DNA of 10,006 bases from Chloroflexi bacterium RBG_13_46_14. Its GTDB lineage: Bacteria > Chloroflexota > Dehalococcoidia > Dehalococcoidales > UBA2162. The position numbers and the translations under genes were made by a program. Location: assembly GCA_001796415.1 (NCBI GenBank), contig MGML01000016.1, positions 1 to 10,006 of the forward strand. Direction: 5' to 3'. Below, piece after piece: positions 6,835 to 10,006 of this stretch (position 1 is its first letter; each line of letters starts with the position of its first letter). The notes under the pieces were generated by a model. The model was not told the DNA's origin and made no database searches. It worked only from the letters and a program-made list of their open reading frames with translations.

Positions 6835-8268
6835 TTGGCTGTGAATCCCATAAAATTCGGTACCGATGGCTGGCGAGCTATCATTGCTCGTGATTTCACA
6901 TACGATAACGTTCGTATCTGTGCACAGGCTGTTGCCGATTATTTGAGAGAGTCCGGTATAACCGATAAAGGACTTGTTATCGGTTACGATACTCGTTTCG
7001 CTTCCGAGGATTTTGCCGCTGCAGCTGCCGAAGTTGTTGCTGGTAATGACATTAAGGTTTATTTGAGTCCCAGCCCAATTCCTACACCTATAGTCAGTTA
7101 TTCGGTAATCGCAAAGCAAACTGGAGGAGCGATCGTTATTACCGCCAGCCATAACCCTCCTGCCTGGAATGGCATTAAATTTAAGACGTCCGATGGAGCC
7201 GGAGCACCAGGTCATGTCACTCAAGAAATTGAAAAGTATATCGGTCAAATCAATACTCTCGATGATGTGAAATCAATACCTTTAACTGAAGCAATCAGGA
7301 AAGGGCTTATCGAGTATCTTGATATGTTCCCAATCTATCGTCGACATGTTGAAGCATTACTCGACCTTGGTGGATTACGCCGGAGTAATCTGAAAATCGT
7401 CATCGATCCAATGTATGGTACTTCTCAAGGTTACCTGAAGAGTCTCATCGAAGGAGGGACTCTTGATATTACAGAAATTCACAACGAGCGAAATCCACTT
7501 TTCCCGGGTTTGTATCCCGAACCGATACCACCTCACATTACCGAACTCACGGAAGCGGTCAAGAGACTTAAAGCAGATGTGGGTGTCGCTACCGACGGTG
7601 ATGGAGACCGGATGGGTATAGTTGATGAAAATGGAAATTACGTTCCTATCGTTCAGGTTTTTGCGTTACTGGCACTCTATCTACTTGAGATACGGGGTGA
7701 AAAAGGCCTGATTGTTAAAACGGTAAACGCTACCAATATGCTATATACGCTTGGTGATATGCACGGAGTAACAGTACGCGAAACTCCTGTAGGATTTAAA
7801 TATATCGCCGAAATCATGCTCGATAAGAATGAAAATGTACTCATCGGCGGAGAAGAGAGCGGGAGTTTCGGTTATGAAAAACACATGCCAGAGAGAGATG
7901 GTATTTTCTCTATTTTGTGCTTCCTTGATCTGATGGTAAGAACCGAAAAGACTCCTTCACAATTGATCGATTATCTGTTCAGTAAAGTAGGTCCTCATTA
8001 CTACGATCGAATCGATATCGATTTCCCTGAATCTGAACGACAGTGGATAATCGACCGGGTTATCAATAACCCACCGTGTGAAATCCAGGGAATGAAGGTA
8101 AAGAAGTACGATACATTCGATGGTTACAAATATACCCTGACAGATGACAGTTGGCTTCTAATAAGATTCTCAGGAACGGAGCCTTTACTCCGTATTTATA
8201 CGGAAAGTACAAGCCCGGAAAGAGTCGAAGATTTACTCCGGATCGGACGGGGAATAGCAGGCGTATAA
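6835..8268 (+). CDS. Alpha-D-phosphohexomutase (phosphoglucomutase/phosphomannomutase)
   Basis: A 477-residue cytosolic enzyme that moves phosphate between C1 and C6 of a hexose, supplying glucose-1-P or mannose-1-P for nucleotide sugars. All four family landmarks are present: TASHNPP (103-109, with Ser105 as the phosphoserine), DGDGDR (254-259, metal loop), GEESGS (339-344, sugar-binding loop) and RFSGTEP (444-450, phosphate-binding loop). The N-terminus IKFGTDGWRAI is typical. Sequence alone does not fix glucose, mannose or glucosamine as substrate; the GEESGS loop fits the glucose/mannose class. The start is TTG at 6835, supported by GGGGG at 6825-6829; a GTG at 6841 is the alternative and lies farther from the SD. 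It is followed after 22 bases by a sugar-isomerase-like cupin. Upstream lies the highly structured spacer, so regulated expression is likely. Confidence 0.93.
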   Translation: MAVNPIKFGTDGWRAIIARDFTYDNVRICAQAVADYLRESGITDKGLVIGYDTRFASEDFAAAAAEVVAGNDIKVYLSPSPIPTPIVSYSVIAKQTGGAIVITASHNPPAWNGIKFKTSDGAGAPGHVTQEIEKYIGQINTLDDVKSIPLTEAIRKGLIEYLDMFPIYRRHVEALLDLGGLRRSNLKIVIDPMYGTSQGYLKSLIEGGTLDITEIHNERNPLFPGLYPEPIPPHITELTEAVKRLKADVGVATDGDGDRMGIVDENGNYVPIVQVFALLALYLLEIRGEKGLIVKTVNATNMLYTLGDMHGVTVRETPVGFKYIAEIMLDKNENVLIGGEESGSFGYEKHMPERDGIFSILCFLDLMVRTEKTPSQLIDYLFSKVGPHYYDRIDIDFPESERQWIIDRVINNPPCEIQGMKVKKYDTFDGYKYTLTDDSWLLIRFSGTEPLLRIYTESTSPERVEDLLRIGRGIAGV

Positions 8269-8290
8269 AAGAATAAGAGAGAAATCTCAT

Positions 8291-8656
8291 ATGGATGAAC
8301 TACCGAGAAAAACAGAGAAACCCTGGGGCTATGAATTGCTTTTTGCTCTTACTCCGTGTTACGCCGGGAAAATTCTCTTCGTGAAAAAAGGACATCGTCT
8401 CAGTCTCCAGTATCATAATGAAAAAGACGAGACACTGTATATCCAGCAGGGGAAAGCTCTCCTTGAGATCGAGGATGAAAACGGGAATATGGTCCAGTCA
8501 GAAGCATTGCCCGGTATATCCTTCAGACTGCCGCCCCGGAAAAAGCACCGGTTCCAGGCTATTGAAGACACGACATTCCTGGAAGTATCCACTCCCGAAC
8601 TGGATGATGTGGTCAGACTGGATGACGACTATGGACGCTACGGAACCACAGATTGA
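8291..8656 (+). CDS. Small cupin, mannose-6-phosphate isomerase type II-like
   Basis: A 121-residue single-domain cupin. The opening KPWGYELLF (10-18) is the hallmark of the isomerase domain of type II phosphomannose isomerases and their small stand-alone relatives. Metal-ligand candidates are Gln40 and His42 (LSLQYHNEKDE), Glu47 or Glu60, and His86 in PPRKKHRFQA; TFLEVSTPELDDVVRLDDDYGR (95-116) is the typical end of these proteins. The domain is shorter than full isomerase-guanylyltransferases and has no nucleotidyltransferase part. A role in sugar-phosphate isomerisation is inferred from family and from the phosphohexomutase 22 bases upstream, with which it probably shares a transcript. Many such small cupins lack a proven reaction. 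The SD is weak (AGAGAG at 8277-8282). An overlapping frame at 8418-8684 is a shadow. Confidence 0.85.
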   Translation: MDELPRKTEKPWGYELLFALTPCYAGKILFVKKGHRLSLQYHNEKDETLYIQQGKALLEIEDENGNMVQSEALPGISFRLPPRKKHRFQAIEDTTFLEVSTPELDDVVRLDDDYGRYGTTD

Positions 8657-8660
8657 TCGT

Positions 8661-8690
8661 TTGACAATCCGTGCTCCGTCCTGATAAAAT
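8661..8690 (+). promoter_or_regulatory. Strong promoter for tRNA-Asp
   Basis: A perfect -35, TTGACA (8661-8666), is followed after 18 bases by TAAAAT (8685-8690), with TGA at 8682-8684 giving an extended -10. This is the best sigma-70-type promoter in the window. It starts four bases after the cupin stop, and its transcript would begin near 8697, about 40 bases before the tRNA. Confidence 0.8.
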
Positions 8691-8736
8691 TTCGGAGGTA
8701 TTATCCCAATATTGCCGCCTTTAAAAACAGCAGTAC

Positions 8737-8813
8737 GGCCCCGTGGTGTAGCGGTCTAACATGCCACCCTGTCACGGTGGAGATCGCGGGTTCAAATCCC
8801 GCCGGGGTCGCCA
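8737..8813 (+). tRNA. tRNA-Asp (anticodon GUC)
   Basis: A complete cloverleaf of 77 bases with the 3' CCA encoded (8811-8813). The acceptor stem GGCCCCG (8737-8743) pairs with CGGGGTC (8803-8809) with one G-U pair. The D arm has GTGT and ACAT stems. The anticodon stem CCACC/GGTGG frames the loop CTGTCAC, whose anticodon GTC is at 8771-8773. The T arm is GCGGG-TTCAAAT-CCCGC. The discriminator base is G8810, as expected for tRNA-Asp. No matching fragment of the tRNA 3' end is repeated elsewhere in the window, so there is no sign of an integrated element here. Confidence 0.97.
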
Positions 8814-8862
8814 CTTAACATCTCAGGATTTACTCTTTTAATTGTAACGGGAGTAATCATAT

Positions 8863-9741
8863 TTGACAGACCTGTTGAACGTCGTTCTGCCGACTTTTAT
8901 AATCATTTTCATTGGATTCCTGTTCGGTAAAATCAAGAAATGGGATCTGTCCGTAATATCAGAGATCGTCATTTATATAGGTCTTCCCGCCCTTGTCCTG
9001 ACTTCCATGCTGGAAAAGAAAATTGTCCTGCTGAATGCGGTAAAGGTCTGGGGCTCTGCTGCAATCATCGTCTTCGGCTGTATGATCGTTGCCTGGATCG
9101 TATTCAGGATAATCAGACAGAAACATTCCGGTCTCTACCTCCCTATATCGATAATGAACGCGGTAAATATCCCCTTCCCTATCATCTACCTTGTATACGG
9201 TCAGGAAGGGTTGTATGCCGCAACCCTCTTTATGATACCAAGCGGAGTTATTGCATATTCGGTAGGGATCTATATAGCTTCGGGTAAGGACTGGAGAGGG
9301 GCATTGAAGGAAGTATTCAAAATCCCTCCGATATATGCGGCTGTCCTGGGACTATTGTTAAACATGCTGGAGGTAAACGTTCCTGAAGTAATCACCAGGC
9401 CTTTAGAAATTATCGGACTGATGGCTGTCCCCCTGGTCCTGCTGGTGCTTGGCAACAACCTTTCAAAGATAAGAATAACCTCCGTGCCGACCACCATACT
9501 GGCATCGTTCCTGAGGATTGGAGTAGGATTAGGCTTCGGCTTCCTCGCCGTAACTATTTTCGACCTTACTGGAGTCTTACGGGCTGTGGTTATCCTTAAC
9601 TCGGCCATGCCTGCCGCAGTTAACGCCGCGATAATTACAGCCAAATACGATAACGAATCGGAACTCGTTTCCAGTGTTGTATTCGTTACGACGATAGCCA
9701 GTCTTGCAGTGATCCCGTTTATATTGAGTTTCCTTACCTGA
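8863..9741 (+). CDS. AEC (auxin efflux carrier) family transporter
   Basis: A 292-residue inner-membrane protein with about ten hydrophobic helices arranged as two five-helix halves, the layout of the AEC family (TC 2.A.69). The N-terminus LPTFIIIFIGFLFGKIKKWD with IVIYIGLPALVLTSML (36-50) is characteristic, as are MNAVNIPFPIIYLVYGQEGL (98-117) in the middle and MPAAVNAAIITAKYDNESELVSSVVFVTT (249-277) near the end. Bacterial members export or exchange small organic anions such as malate or amino acids; the substrate here is unknown and the name does not imply auxin. The start is TTG at 8863, preceded by GGGAG at 8849-8853 with good spacing; no ATG lies nearby in frame. It follows the tRNA by 49 bases and may be read from the tRNA promoter. 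An intrinsic terminator follows. Confidence 0.92.
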   Translation: MTDLLNVVLPTFIIIFIGFLFGKIKKWDLSVISEIVIYIGLPALVLTSMLEKKIVLLNAVKVWGSAAIIVFGCMIVAWIVFRIIRQKHSGLYLPISIMNAVNIPFPIIYLVYGQEGLYAATLFMIPSGVIAYSVGIYIASGKDWRGALKEVFKIPPIYAAVLGLLLNMLEVNVPEVITRPLEIIGLMAVPLVLLVLGNNLSKIRITSVPTTILASFLRIGVGLGFGFLAVTIFDLTGVLRAVVILNSAMPAAVNAAIITAKYDNESELVSSVVFVTTIASLAVIPFILSFLT

Positions 9742-9765
9742 TTACAATCTTAACCCCAAACAGGA

Positions 9766-9795
9766 AGGGAGCCCCGCACGGGACTCCCTCTTTTT
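9766..9795 (+). terminator. Rho-independent terminator after the AEC gene
   Basis: AGGGAG (9766-9771) pairs with CTCCCT (9784-9789). Inside, after one C-A mismatch, CCC and GGG continue the stem around a GCAC loop. T9791-T9795 form the T-run after a single C. It ends transcription of the + strand genes at the convergent junction. On the minus strand no good T-run follows the stem. Confidence 0.85.
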
Positions 9796-9812
9796 CCAGA
9801 CACCGTCAGTGT

Positions 9813-10006
9813 CTAGTACTTTCCGTATTTCTTGGCAGTATCTATCATCGCCTTCACGTTCTCCGGTTTGGCTTCCTGGGTATAGTCGGTCGAACACCGC
9901 AGGATGAAACCACCGTCTTTCCCTACCTCTTTGATCAGTTTCTTGCAGTATTCTTCCACAACCTGGGTGGACCCAAGCTGAAGCATGGTTATCGGTACGT
10001 TCCCCA
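9813..10006 (-). CDS. Uroporphyrinogen decarboxylase (URO-D) family protein, C-terminal fragment
   Basis: The minus strand from the window edge encodes 63 residues and a TAG stop (complement of 9813-9815); the N-terminus lies beyond the window. The visible part reads GNVPITMLQLGSTQVVEEYC, then KKLIKEVGKDGGFILRCSTD and YTQEAKPENVKAMIDTAKKY, ending GKY. This matches the end of URO-D-fold proteins: the last barrel strand GGFIL, a polar loop, then the PENVKAM helix and a KYGKY-type tail. In anaerobes such genes are often MtaA/CmuA-like methyl-corrinoid:coenzyme methyltransferases or uncharacterised paralogues rather than haem enzymes, and with only 63 residues these cannot be told apart. It converges on the AEC transporter with 71 bases between the stop codons. 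Confidence 0.8.
   Translation of the reverse strand, partial: GNVPITMLQLGSTQVVEEYCKKLIKEVGKDGGFILRCSTDYTQEAKPENVKAMIDTAKKYGKY

Noticed and set aside
8737..8813. tRNA-Asp as an integration site
   Set aside because: No integrase gene and no second copy of the tRNA 3' end are seen in the window.
9270..9644. 124-residue minus-strand ORF in the transporter gene
   Set aside because: It is antisense to a clear AEC gene and resembles an artefact of its codon pattern.

Overview
The window reads as chromosomal DNA of a bacterium with moderate to low GC. It has compact one-strand gene packing, Shine-Dalgarno (SD)-led genes, two TTG starts and repeated extended -10 promoters (TGn before the -10 hexamer). 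A short-type adenosylhomocysteinase paired with SAM synthetase, and the C-terminus of a uroporphyrinogen-decarboxylase-family protein, would fit an anaerobic lineage such as Chloroflexota (Dehalococcoidia). That placement is an impression from gene content and was not tested. Every gene is on the + strand except a partial one at the right edge.

Layout. Positions 1-275 hold a very basic 30-41 residue ORF and a promoter with an overlapping inverted repeat. Next come a stand-alone phosphotransferase-fold kinase-like protein (276-1277) and a GNAT acetyltransferase (best start 1335). A roughly 200-bp spacer (1830-2033) contains a 12-codon ORF with a strong SD inside a possible hairpin, plus promoter-like sites. 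A 76-residue four-cysteine protein with an AT-hook-like tail (2034-2264) precedes ahcY (2317-3582) and metK (3594-4796), the core of the activated-methyl cycle: MetK makes SAM and AhcY removes the SAH left by methyltransferases. Two poorly characterised genes follow: a four-helix membrane protein (4833-5519) and a divergent protein resembling the phosphodiester glycosidase (NAGPA-like) family (5542-6597).

The spacer 6598-6834 is the most structured non-coding stretch. It has a 17-bp palindrome nested inside a second inverted repeat and placed on a TATAAT promoter, a 42-codon ORF, and an exact 14-bp direct repeat. After it come a phosphohexomutase (TTG start, 6835-8268) and a small sugar-phosphate-isomerase-like cupin (8291-8656), which together suggest hexose-phosphate or nucleotide-sugar supply. 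A tRNA-Asp(GUC) with its own strong promoter is next, then an AEC-family transporter (TTG start, 8863-9741) ending at an intrinsic terminator. The last 194 bases carry the C-terminus of a minus-strand URO-D-family protein converging on that terminator.

Most of the window is housekeeping metabolism. I see no CRISPR array, insertion sequence, prophage, toxin-antitoxin pair or recognisable defence system. The points worth a second look are the small proteins, the two unknown genes after metK and the architecture of the 6598-6834 spacer.
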